DNA of 6,763 bases from CAYQUC01 sp964420605 (GTDB lineage Bacteria > Pseudomonadota > Gammaproteobacteria > UBA6429 > Thiohalophilaceae): contig CAYQUC010000141.1 in NCBI GenBank assembly GCA_964420605.1, positions 1 through 6,763 on the forward strand, read 5' to 3'. Below the pieces are notes generated by a model. That model saw only the letters and a list, made by a program, of their open reading frames with translations, searched no databases and was not told where the DNA came from. The translations under genes were made by a program, and so were the position numbers. Positions 1-6,577 of this stretch are shown in pieces. Numbering within the stretch: the stretch's first letter is position 1; each line of letters opens with the position of its first letter.

Positions 1-5
1 AACCT

Positions 6-39
6 CTGGATACCGGCTTAAAATATAACCGGTATGACG
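6..39 (-). repeat. REP-like palindromic repeat, copy 1 (inverted)
   Basis: A 34-base element read on the minus strand, running from CGTCA to TCCAG. Positions 10-16 (ATACCGG) pair perfectly with 29-35 (CCGGTAT) around a 12-base loop. It matches copy 2 at 69-102 in 26 of 34 positions, in opposite orientation. The CGTCA-stem-loop-stem-TCCAG shape resembles dispersed palindromic repeats common between genes in many Proteobacteria; that family link is from memory. It lies downstream of the lysA stop and codes for nothing I can see. There is no T-run after the hairpin on either strand, so it does not look like an intrinsic terminator. Confidence 0.75.
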
Positions 40-68
40 TAAATGTTGAAACCAAAATTTATTACAAC

Positions 69-102
69 CGTCACCCCGGTGATCTGTTGAGCCGGGGTCC
101 AG
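69..102 (+). repeat. REP-like palindromic repeat, copy 2
   Basis: A 34-base element in plus orientation, from CGTCA to TCCAG. Positions 73-79 (ACCCCGG) pair perfectly with 92-98 (CCGGGGT) around a 12-base loop. Relative to copy 1, two stem base pairs have changed on both arms (T-A to C-G and A-T to C-G), so the hairpin is kept while the sequence drifts. Only 29 bases separate the two copies, giving a head-to-head pair like the paired repeats known as BIMEs. Function is unknown; possibilities are mRNA 3'-end protection for the lysA transcript or a target for a REP-associated transposase. Confidence 0.78.
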
Positions 103-134
103 TTGCTCTGAACGTTGTTTACACTATAAATAAT

Positions 135-1382
135 TCATGGCAACAACGATTCCGACGCAAAAAGATCTTTCAAACCTTCACGCTCACGGATAACATGAAT
201 TTGGTCACCATCAACCATGATTTCTACCGCGCGTGGTCTCGAGTTGTAATTGGAACTCATGGTAAAACCATAAGCACCTGACGATCGAACAGCCAATAAA
301 TCACCTTCTATAATTGCTAATTCACGTTCTTTTCCGAGGAAATCACCCGTTTCACAAATAGGACCTACAATATCGTATTGCTCCGTCTCTACGGAACTGT
401 TTACTTTTACTGGGATAATATTTTGCCAAGCAGAATACAGCGATGGTCGAATTAAATCATTCATTGCAGCATCTACAATCGCAAAGTTTTTATGGTCTGA
501 TTTTTTTAAATATTCGACTGTTGTTACTAAAATACCTGCATTACCTGCAATGGCACGTCCCGGTTCAATTAGGATTTTTAATTTTCGCGAACCCAAACGT
601 TCTGACAATGCTTTAGCATACTCATCGGGTAATGGTGGTTGTTCATCTTTATATTGAATACCCAAACCACCACCCAAATCTAAATGGTTAATGTTTATAC
701 CCTTACTTGCTAATTTATCAACAAGAATCAAAACGCGATCTAAGGCATCCAAAAATGGTGCTGTATCGGTTAATTGTGATCCGATGTGACAATCCACTCC
801 TGCAATGTTAATAAACTCCATTGCTGCTGCGGTGTTATACACAGCTTCAGCCGCATTAATTTCTATGCCGAATTTATTATCTTTTAATCCTGTGGATATA
901 TAAGGGTGTGTGCCGGCATCAACATCAGGGTTAACGCGAATGGAAATAGTAGCAACCTTACCCAGTTGAGATGCAACTTGATTCAATCGATGTAATTCCG
1001 ATTCGGATTCAATATTAAAACAATAAATACCCACGTTTAAAGCTCTAAACATTTCTGTGGCCGTTTTACCAACACCCGAAAAAACAATTTTATCCGGTGC
1101 AGCACCGGCTGCAAGCACACGCTCTAATTCACCAACCGATACAATATCAAATCCTGAACCTAACTTTGCTAGAATATTTAAAATTGCGATATTTGAATTT
1201 GCTTTTACGGCATAACAAACCAAATGATCATGCGCTGACAATGCATCATTAAATGCGTTCCAATGACGTTCAAATGTTGCTCGCGAATAGACATAACACG
1301 GTGAGCCATAAGTTTGAACAATTCGTTCAACTGCGACATCTTCGGCATAGAGTTCGTTGTCACGATAATTAAAATAATCCAT
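135..1382 (-). CDS. lysA: Diaminopimelate decarboxylase
   Basis: Cytoplasmic PLP enzyme that decarboxylates meso-diaminopimelate to L-lysine, the last step of lysine synthesis. The 415-residue length is normal for the family. An N-terminal alanine-racemase-like barrel carries the PLP lysine K60 in CYAVKAN, H199 in HIGSQ, the glycine loop GGGLG (237-241) and EPGR (273-276), which binds the cofactor phosphate. The C-terminal beta domain carries CETGD (343-347), which supplies the active-site cysteine from the partner subunit, then YG (371-372) and NYNSRPR (378-384). The ATG follows a purine-rich AAAGAAGAAA stretch that can act as a ribosome-binding site. It lies 52 bases after lptM on the same strand and is probably co-transcribed with it. 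In many Gammaproteobacteria dapF follows lysA; here the next 134 bases hold only paired repeats. Confidence 0.97.
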   Translation of the reverse strand: MDYFNYRDNELYAEDVAVERIVQTYGSPCYVYSRATFERHWNAFNDALSAHDHLVCYAVKANSNIAILNILAKLGSGFDIVSVGELERVLAAGAAPDKIVFSGVGKTATEMFRALNVGIYCFNIESESELHRLNQVASQLGKVATISIRVNPDVDAGTHPYISTGLKDNKFGIEINAAEAVYNTAAAMEFINIAGVDCHIGSQLTDTAPFLDALDRVLILVDKLASKGININHLDLGGGLGIQYKDEQPPLPDEYAKALSERLGSRKLKILIEPGRAIAGNAGILVTTVEYLKKSDHKNFAIVDAAMNDLIRPSLYSAWQNIIPVKVNSSVETEQYDIVGPICETGDFLGKERELAIIEGDLLAVRSSGAYGFTMSSNYNSRPRAVEIMVDGDQIHVIREREGLKDLFASESLLP

Positions 1383-1434
1383 CGAATATTTCTTCTTTAG
1401 GTTGAGTTAGCTAATTGATGGCAGAACAGTATGA

Positions 1435-1734
1435 CTACTGCCCGGAAGACTTCGGTTTTGATTCAGAGTCATCCGGACTTTCTGGCTGACTAACTGGCGT
1501 ACTGTCAGATGCGCCAGAATTATTTGGAACACCAAGGTCAATTGGAGTAGCAGTTTGAGGTGTTGCTTGCTCAGTCACTTTAGCTTGCTTGGGTGCAGGT
1601 TCTACCGGTAAAAACAAGTCGCCTTTTTTACCGCAAGCAGCCAGCACTGTAATACTCAAAAACAGTATTATTAATGTTAAATGTATCGTTCGATACGCGT
1701 TAAATAGTGTGCTTAAAAAAACCGAGTGTCGCAT
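1435..1734 (-). CDS. lptM: LptM-family lipoprotein (YifL/LppL type)
   Basis: Small lipoprotein of 99 residues. A hydrophobic signal segment (about residues 18-32) ends in the lipobox LAAC, so C34 should be lipidated and the mature protein anchored in the outer membrane. The residues just after the cysteine, CGKKGDLFLP, match the signature of the LptM/YifL family. E. coli LptM helps the LptD-LptE lipopolysaccharide translocon mature by promoting correct LptD disulfides; that role is transferred by family, not shown here. The rest (about 45-99) is rich in Pro, Ser, Thr, Glu and Asp and looks disordered. The n-region of about 17 residues is longer than usual, but I see no alternative start before the lipobox, and the ribosome-binding site is weak. 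Its place directly before lysA supports the call (lppL-lysA-dapF in Pseudomonas). Confidence 0.88.
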   Translation of the reverse strand: MRHSVFLSTLFNAYRTIHLTLIILFLSITVLAACGKKGDLFLPVEPAPKQAKVTEQATPQTATPIDLGVPNNSGASDSTPVSQPESPDDSESKPKSSGQ

Positions 1735-1786
1735 AACTAGACCAATTTAAATAAAATGCGTTCTGACAAACGTCGAACTTGGCTAA

Positions 1787-1792
1787 ATTATA
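1787..1792 (-). promoter_or_regulatory. Possible -10 element for lptM-lysA
   Basis: On the minus strand this reads TATAAT, an exact sigma-70 -10 consensus, and would start transcription near 1780, about 46 bases before the lptM ATG. The hexamer at the right distance for a -35 (TGTGCT, plus-strand 1810-1815) is poor, so this rests mostly on the -10. It lies in the 177-base divergent region (1735-1911). On the plus-strand side of that region only weak A/T-rich -10-like hexamers (TATACT at 1876-1881, TATATT at 1883-1888) without a good -35 are visible. Confidence 0.35.
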
Positions 1793-1911
1793 CGGTAGTT
1801 TTACAGCGCAGCACAGTGAACGGTTAATTTTATCCTGAATTTGCGTAAAACTGGGCAAGCTCAGGCGATAGGATTTATACTCTATATTCTGTCACTTAGT
1901 GTAGTCCTTTA

Positions 1912-2577
1912 ATGATTTTAGAACTGATTACTGTCATTGTTGCTGTCGTAGGTATCCTATTGTTTTTATTAGCAATTAAACGTCTCTGGCGGCGTAAATT
2001 GATAACCGGCAGCTTACAAGGCTTAACCGGCTTATTATTACTCAGCCTTGCGGCGTTATCGGGCTCTATCGCTTTAAATTTATACAGCTACCAACAACTG
2101 ACCCATGAACAGTCCATTGCTGAGTTTCACCTAACCCAACTTGAGCCAACCTTGTACCGTGCCTTTATTACCCTGCCCGATAACAGCACCTTGAGCTACG
2201 ATCTACGCGGTGACCAATGGCAATTGGATGCCCGAATCCTAAAATGGTCGGGCATTGCCACACTCGCGGGCCTGAAAACCCATTATCGACTTGAACGCCT
2301 AGCTGGCCGGTACAGCGATATTAAGGCTGAACGTAACGCGCCACGGACAGTTTATGCTATCAACCCATCGCAATTTTTAACTAATTGGTCTCCGGATATT
2401 TGGTTGTTTATAAAAAAACATCAAGATTGGTTTCCGTGGGTCGATGCTATTTATGGTAGTGCAACTTACTTGCCCATGAGTAACCGCGCCAGTTATACCA
2501 TCAAGGTCAGTACCACTGGATTAATTTCTCGACCTAATAATACCGAGGCTGTCAATGCGGTTCAAAACTGGCATTAA
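1912..2577 (+). CDS. Uncharacterised membrane protein with two N-terminal helices
   Basis: I recognise no function. The 221-residue protein has two predicted membrane helices (about 4-22 and 36-57) joined by a strongly basic loop (KRLWRRK, 23-29). That loop predicts a cytoplasmic hairpin with the C-terminal 160 residues in the periplasm. The soluble part has a Trp/Tyr/Arg-rich block at about 99-134 (RGDQWQLDARILKW, then YRLERLAGRY) that looks conserved. I recall similar short proteins in gammaproteobacterial genomes under the unsupported label 'cation/multidrug efflux pump'; two helices are too few for a transporter. The ATG at 1912 lacks a clear ribosome-binding site. It ends 25 bases before the sensor kinase gene on the same strand, so it may be co-transcribed with the two-component system, perhaps as an accessory envelope protein; that role is inference. 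Confidence 0.8.
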   Translation: MILELITVIVAVVGILLFLLAIKRLWRRKLITGSLQGLTGLLLLSLAALSGSIALNLYSYQQLTHEQSIAEFHLTQLEPTLYRAFITLPDNSTLSYDLRGDQWQLDARILKWSGIATLAGLKTHYRLERLAGRYSDIKAERNAPRTVYAINPSQFLTNWSPDIWLFIKKHQDWFPWVDAIYGSATYLPMSNRASYTIKVSTTGLISRPNNTEAVNAVQNWH

Positions 2578-2602
2578 GTTATCATCATCATTAGAAAAAT
2601 AA

Positions 2603-4525
2603 ATGAGTATTAAATCCAACATTTTTATTTGGTTCTTTGTAGCGACGGTTTTACCGCTAACCGCGCTGGCATTAACGGCTATTTATTATAGCGAATCAAA
2701 TTATAAGCAAACAGTTAGTAATGACATAAACAATAGCATCAATCGTTTAGCAACTGATTTATTGCATTACCACGAGCATAATCGAGAGCTGGTGTTGGGC
2801 TTATCCAACTCTCCTGCGGTTAAAGAAATGTTACCAGTTCTATACTCTGCTAAGCGTAACAAAATCCATCCCGACATTAACGTTCGACGCTCTCGCTTAA
2901 ACCGTTTTTTTGAAGGCTTTCAAACAATTCTACCCGGTGTTTTTTATCTGCGGATAATTGATACAAAAGGCAATGCGTTAATAAAAGTAAGTAATTTAAA
3001 ACGCAGTGCAGCTATTTATGATAATTTATCGGGCATTCCATATGTTGAAAGCGGTGTTCAAACCAAAAAATTTATCTCCGAACTTTATGACATACCGCGC
3101 AATGAAGTTAGCATGATGCTGCTACCCCATAATAAAAAAATATCGGATGAAATGCGTTTTTTACCCTTACTGGATTATATTGTACCGTTGTATCATCGAA
3201 ATAAACGAGTTGGCGCACTCACTGTCACATTATTAGGCAATCCACTCGATAGCATTATGGACCATGCACCACGACTTTATAAAGGTAATGTTTTATTGTT
3301 TGAAAATAATCCGGACGATAAAACTCGTGACGGTATGCTATTGTATGATGATATCAATAATGTTCGATTTGCCCAGCGGCACAATAACGTAAAATTATTT
3401 AGTGATGTTTATAGTCAATCATTGCAATCAAAATTAATAGCCAAACCTGACGGAAAAATAATACTCGATGATAAATCTATAATTTATTTTACAGAACTGT
3501 TTCCGTATCCTGATCAATTAATCAGTTGGGTTATGGCCACTAAAGTTAAATCAGATATAATTTCTGCGCCTTTTAAAAACATAAAATACGGTATCTGGAT
3601 TTTTATTGGGGTTGCCTTATTGATTAGCTTATTATTAGCAAACATTGCTGCACACAAAGTATCAAATCCAATTAAAACGCTAGCTAAAAACTTAACTGCA
3701 TTTGCCGATGGAAAATCGGATTACCGCGCCCCAACAAATTATAAGCTTGAAGAAATAAAATCACTATCCATAGCCTATAATTACCTTGCTGATAACTTAG
3801 ACTCGGCACAACAGGAGCGCGATAAGGCACAGAGCTTGGTCTTACGCAGCGCGAAACTTGCCAGTATCGGACAAATGGCAGCCGGTATTGGACATGAAAT
3901 AAATAACCCATTAAATAATATTTTATCTTATTCAAAACTAATTACGCGAGATATTGACCCTGATTCAGACTTAAAAAAAGATATAGACTCACTACGCGAT
4001 GAAGCATTACGTGCTTCAAATATCATCAAAGGCATTTTAAATTTTGCACGACAAGTACCACCAAATTATGAAAGTTTTGAAGCAACCGCGTTTATCGACG
4101 AATCGATTAATTTGGTACAACAAACTTCAATAAATAAAAACATTTCAATTCGCACATTGATAGAAGACAATATTGTAACCCAAGGCGACCGAAGCCAATT
4201 ACAACAAGTGTTGATTAATTTATTAATTAATGCAATTCAATCCAGTGAAAAAAATGGACAAATTGTTGTTGCGGTAAAAAACACAACCGAGTGTTTAATT
4301 ATTTCTATTCGCGATGAAGGTTGTGGTATAAAACCCGATACCCTAGATAAAGTATTTGATCCCTTCTTTAGCACCAAAGCTGAAGGGCAAGGTAGTGGCT
4401 TGGGCTTATCGATTAGTCTTGGTATAATGGAGTCACACCAAGGAAAGTTATTAATCACCAATAACCAAGTCCGTGGTATCACAGCTACTATGCGACTCCC
4501 AATTAATAAAAGAAAACCCAGTTAA
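2603..4525 (+). CDS. Sensor histidine kinase with periplasmic Cache-like domain
   Basis: Inner-membrane sensor kinase of 640 residues, the partner of the regulator that starts 5 bases later. Order of parts: TM1 (about 7-29); a periplasmic region of about 300 residues (30-328); TM2 (about 329-350); HAMP (about 351-404); dimerisation domain with H-box HEINNPL; ATPase domain. H431 is the predicted phosphorylated histidine. ATP-binding boxes are complete: N543 (N box), DEGCGI (571-576), FDPFFSTK (585-592) and GQGSGLGLS (595-603). The sensor region has the pattern of a double Cache domain: a YLRIIDTKGNALIKVS strand-turn-strand near 115-130 and a second module ending in IVPLYHRNKRVGALTVTLLG (193-212). 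Such domains bind small ligands; the ligand here is unknown. The adjacent sox genes suggest a reduced sulfur compound, but that is inference. The start has only a weak ribosome-binding site. Confidence 0.95.
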   Translation: MSIKSNIFIWFFVATVLPLTALALTAIYYSESNYKQTVSNDINNSINRLATDLLHYHEHNRELVLGLSNSPAVKEMLPVLYSAKRNKIHPDINVRRSRLNRFFEGFQTILPGVFYLRIIDTKGNALIKVSNLKRSAAIYDNLSGIPYVESGVQTKKFISELYDIPRNEVSMMLLPHNKKISDEMRFLPLLDYIVPLYHRNKRVGALTVTLLGNPLDSIMDHAPRLYKGNVLLFENNPDDKTRDGMLLYDDINNVRFAQRHNNVKLFSDVYSQSLQSKLIAKPDGKIILDDKSIIYFTELFPYPDQLISWVMATKVKSDIISAPFKNIKYGIWIFIGVALLISLLLANIAAHKVSNPIKTLAKNLTAFADGKSDYRAPTNYKLEEIKSLSIAYNYLADNLDSAQQERDKAQSLVLRSAKLASIGQMAAGIGHEINNPLNNILSYSKLITRDIDPDSDLKKDIDSLRDEALRASNIIKGILNFARQVPPNYESFEATAFIDESINLVQQTSINKNISIRTLIEDNIVTQGDRSQLQQVLINLLINAIQSSEKNGQIVVAVKNTTECLIISIRDEGCGIKPDTLDKVFDPFFSTKAEGQGSGLGLSISLGIMESHQGKLLITNNQVRGITATMRLPINKRKPS

Positions 4526-4530
4526 GATGA

Positions 4531-5886
4531 ATGCTAAAAATGAATAATAGGCCAAAAATAGTTTTTGTTGATGATGATATTAAAGCAGGTGAACTCATGC
4601 TGCGCTTTAGTAAAGGCGCACATTATGACGTTAGTGTATTTCAAGATCCTGGAAAAGTACTTATTTATTTCAAAGAAAAACAAATTGACTTGATTATAAG
4701 TGATTTGCGTATGCCATCAATGACCGGTATGGAGTTACTGGCTGAAATACGAAAATTGGATTCTGACCTGCCATTTATTATCATTACCGGATTTGCAAAT
4801 ATCGATGATGCCATTGAAGCGGTACGCTTGGGTGCAACCGACTTTATCAAAAAACCATTTGATATGGATGAAATGCAAATATTAATTAACCGAACCTTAG
4901 AAACACAAGCTTTAGTTAATGAAAATAAAATGCTCAAGCAACAATTAAGCTCAAACACAAAAAAGATAAATTTAATTGGTGATGCCACGGCCATGCAAAA
5001 GGTGTATCAATTAATTACCAAAATAGCTGACATTCGCTGCAACGTTATTATTGAGGGAGAATCGGGTACCGGCAAAGAGTTAATGGCTCAATCAATACAC
5101 TATAAGAGTCATTACGCCGATACACCATTTGTGATAATTGATTGCGGCTCATTAAGTGACACATTATTAGAGAGTGAATTATTTGGACACGAAAAAGGTG
5201 CGTTCACTGGAGCCGTGTCAACCAAACACGGACTGTTAGAAACGGCTACGGGCGGTACTGTTTTTCTCGATGAAATCGGAAATATATCCGATGCAATGCA
5301 AACCAAACTACTGCGTGTCATTCAAGAACAAGAAATTACGCGTGTTGGTGGAGTACACAGCATTGCTATTGACGTTCGGTTTATCGTAGCAACCAATCGT
5401 AACCTCATCGAGATGGTCGCGGACAATTCTTTTCGCGAAGATCTCTATCATCGTCTCAATGTCATTAATTTAACCATGCCGGCACTCCGCGAACGCCGCG
5501 ATGACATTACACTGCTAATAAATCATTTTATCCAGTATTTTGCCAAACACTACAACCGCGTTGTCACGCATTTTGATGCCGAATCTTTAAAGCAATTAAG
5601 AGCTTATGATTGGCCTGGCAATGTACGCGAATTACGCAATCTGGTTGAGCGCCATATCGCACTCGCCGACGAACCTGAATTACACCTACAAGCATTAAAC
5701 CCAATTAAAGAATCGGATCAAATTGATGCCGATAAGCCAACTCTGCACACCCTAGAAAAACGCTATATTTTAAAAACACTGGAACGTCTGGACGGCAACC
5801 GTGAAACTACCGCTAAAACCTTGGGTATCAATAAATCAACATTGTGGCGCAAACTCCAAGCCGGAAAAACGCCCGAATCAGAGTAA
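4531..5886 (+). CDS. NtrC-family sigma-54-dependent response regulator
   Basis: A 451-residue activator of sigma-54 RNA polymerase. Receiver domain (about 8-122): acidic pocket D14-D16, phosphorylated D58 in ISDLRMP, T86 and K108 (KKPF). AAA+ domain (about 147-375): Walker A GESGTGKE (176-183), the sigma-54-contacting loop GAFTGA (223-228), Walker B VFLDE (244-248), FREDLYHRLN (301-310) with candidate arginine fingers, and WPGNVREL (361-368). A C-terminal Fis-type helix-turn-helix (about 407-443, ending TTAKTLGINKSTLWRKLQ) should bind DNA. All key residues for phosphorylation, ATP use and sigma-54 contact are present, so it should be an active enhancer-binding protein. It starts 5 bases after the kinase stop; a second in-frame ATG at 4540 is possible, and neither start has a strong ribosome-binding site. 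The likely target is the sigma-54-type promoter before soxY. No intrinsic terminator follows it. Confidence 0.96.
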   Translation: MLKMNNRPKIVFVDDDIKAGELMLRFSKGAHYDVSVFQDPGKVLIYFKEKQIDLIISDLRMPSMTGMELLAEIRKLDSDLPFIIITGFANIDDAIEAVRLGATDFIKKPFDMDEMQILINRTLETQALVNENKMLKQQLSSNTKKINLIGDATAMQKVYQLITKIADIRCNVIIEGESGTGKELMAQSIHYKSHYADTPFVIIDCGSLSDTLLESELFGHEKGAFTGAVSTKHGLLETATGGTVFLDEIGNISDAMQTKLLRVIQEQEITRVGGVHSIAIDVRFIVATNRNLIEMVADNSFREDLYHRLNVINLTMPALRERRDDITLLINHFIQYFAKHYNRVVTHFDAESLKQLRAYDWPGNVRELRNLVERHIALADEPELHLQALNPIKESDQIDADKPTLHTLEKRYILKTLERLDGNRETTAKTLGINKSTLWRKLQAGKTPESE

Positions 5887-5900
5887 AAACTGTGATCCAA

Positions 5901-5917
5901 TCGTCCATATTGCAACA
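5901..5917 (+). promoter_or_regulatory. Candidate distal activator site, degenerate dyad
   Basis: TCGTCCATATTGCAACA matches the perfect inverted repeat at 5932-5948 in 12 of 17 positions, and each half keeps 6 of 8 bases of the TCGTGCAA half-site. The centre-to-centre distance is 31 bases, close to three helical turns, so dimers on both sites would face the same side of the DNA. It begins 15 bases after the regulator stop codon. It is read here as the weaker of two binding sites for the neighbouring NtrC-type regulator; binding is inferred. Confidence 0.5.
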
Positions 5918-5931
5918 AAACGGTGACTTCA

Positions 5932-5948
5932 TCGTGCAATTTGCACGA
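5932..5948 (+). promoter_or_regulatory. Candidate proximal activator site, perfect 17-base dyad
   Basis: TCGTGCAA, one T, then TTGCACGA: a perfect inverted repeat with 8-base arms. The size and symmetry fit the dyad sites bound by NtrC-family Fis-type helix-turn-helix dimers. The centre (5940) lies about 109 bases before the predicted start of the -24/-12 promoter, within the usual range for sigma-54 activators. As a hairpin it would have a 7-base stem with a 3-base loop and no T-run directly after it, so an operator is more likely than a terminator. Confidence 0.7.
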
Positions 5949-6022
5949 ATAATAATATCTTAAGAATTACAAATCAGCTCTATCTTATTGTTTTTTAAGA
6001 ATATTTAATTTTATTCTAAAGT

Positions 6023-6038
6023 TGGCCTAATTACTGCT
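6023..6038 (+). promoter_or_regulatory. Candidate sigma-54 (-24/-12) promoter of soxYZ
   Basis: TGGCCTAATTACTGCT has the invariant GG (6024-6025) and GC (6036-6037) at the required spacing, and keeps TGGC and TGCT of the consensus TGGCACG-N4-TTGCW. Four other consensus positions differ. Predicted transcription start is near 6049, giving a leader of about 38 bases to soxY. A complete NtrC-type activator gene directly upstream and the dyad sites near -109 and -140 support the call. The roughly 75 bases between the dyad and the promoter are very A/T-rich, as in regions that bend, but I see no clean IHF consensus. Confidence 0.68.
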
Positions 6039-6072
6039 TTTATACTACTGAATATAATTAAAATGCGAATTT

Positions 6073-6078
6073 GAGGAG
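6073..6078 (+). promoter_or_regulatory. Ribosome-binding site of soxY
   Basis: GAGGAG, 8 bases before the ATG at 6087. It is the clearest Shine-Dalgarno sequence in the window and fixes the soxY start. The contrast with the weak sites before the membrane protein, kinase and regulator genes suggests soxY is translated much more strongly than its regulators. Confidence 0.8.
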
Positions 6079-6086
6079 CAAAATTT

Positions 6087-6551
6087 ATGGAACGTAGAAC
6101 CTTTTTAAAGGGAACACTTGCCACAAGTACCGTAGCTATTGCAGCTAGTGCTGGCATGTTAAGCCCACGTAACGTTTTAGCCGCCTGGCCAAAATCTGCA
6201 TTCGAAGCTAAAAGCGTTGATAGCGCTTTAAACTCTTTATTAGGAAGTTCTGCAACTTCTGCTTCGGGTGATATTAAAATCAAGGCACCAGACATTGCTG
6301 AAAACGGCGCTGTGGTACCTGTTACTATTACAACGAGTATTGCTAACGTTGAGTCTATTAGCATTGTTACCAAAAACAATGGTACACCACTAGCTGCTAA
6401 CTTTAATATGGCTAGCAACGCTAAAGGCTTTATTTCAACTCGAATCAAGATGGGTAAAACCTCTGACGTTGTTGCAGTAATCAAGGCTGGCGGTAAAAGC
6501 TTTACAGCAGAGAAAAACATCAAAGTAACCATCGGCGGTTGCGGCGGTTAA
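6087..6551 (+). CDS. soxY: Thiosulfate oxidation carrier protein SoxY
   Basis: Periplasmic sulfur carrier of the Sox pathway, working as a heterodimer with SoxZ. Sulfur from thiosulfate is attached by SoxAX to the cysteine near the C-terminus and then processed by SoxB and other enzymes. The C-terminus GGCGG (150-154) is the family hallmark, with C152 as the carrier residue. The N-terminus ERRTFLKG (2-9) is a twin-arginine motif, followed by a hydrophobic stretch and a likely cleavage site after A32 (VLA-AWPK), so export should be by the Tat pathway, as expected. The length of 154 is normal. The following segment (about 62-148) forms alternating beta-strand patterns typical of the Ig-like SoxY fold. 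It has a strong GAGGAG ribosome-binding site and a sigma-54-type promoter upstream, and soxZ starts 26 bases after its stop. Confidence 0.97.
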   Translation: MERRTFLKGTLATSTVAIAASAGMLSPRNVLAAWPKSAFEAKSVDSALNSLLGSSATSASGDIKIKAPDIAENGAVVPVTITTSIANVESISIVTKNNGTPLAANFNMASNAKGFISTRIKMGKTSDVVAVIKAGGKSFTAEKNIKVTIGGCGG

Positions 6552-6577
6552 CACCTAATTAAGCGAGGAATATTATA

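Noticed and set aside
87..281. Small plus-strand open frame of 64 codons
   Set aside because: It starts inside repeat copy 2 and runs antisense into the 3' end of lysA; no ribosome-binding site and no recognisable protein.
1683..1696. 14-base inverted repeat GTATCG-TT-CGATAC within lptM
   Set aside because: It lies in the signal-peptide coding part, has 6-base arms only, and there is no second copy or gene start to regulate nearby; likely chance.
1852..1867. GG-N10-GC spacing before the 1912 gene as a sigma-54 promoter
   Set aside because: Apart from the GG and GC pairs it matches the consensus only at the first T, and no dyad like that at 5932 is present upstream.
5932..5948. Palindrome as an intrinsic terminator of the regulator gene
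   Set aside because: The stem has a 3-base loop at most and is followed by AATAATAAT rather than a T-run; a degenerate copy three turns upstream fits an operator better.
6053..6058. TATAAT as a sigma-70 -10 box for soxY
   Set aside because: The matching -35 position (TTACTG at 6031-6036, spacing 16) is poor, and the DNA is A/T-rich enough to give such hexamers by chance. It could be a weak secondary promoter.
6063..6074. Three-codon reading frame (Met-Arg-Ile-stop) in the soxY leader
   Set aside because: In frame with soxY, with its stop overlapping the ribosome-binding site, but it has no ribosome-binding site of its own and could easily be chance.
6011..6532. Long minus-strand open frame of 173 codons opposite soxY
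   Set aside because: It lies wholly over the promoter and the well-supported soxY gene, has no recognisable domain, and its Leu/Ile/Val/Ala-rich composition is what the reverse of this Ala/Thr/Asn-rich gene would give.
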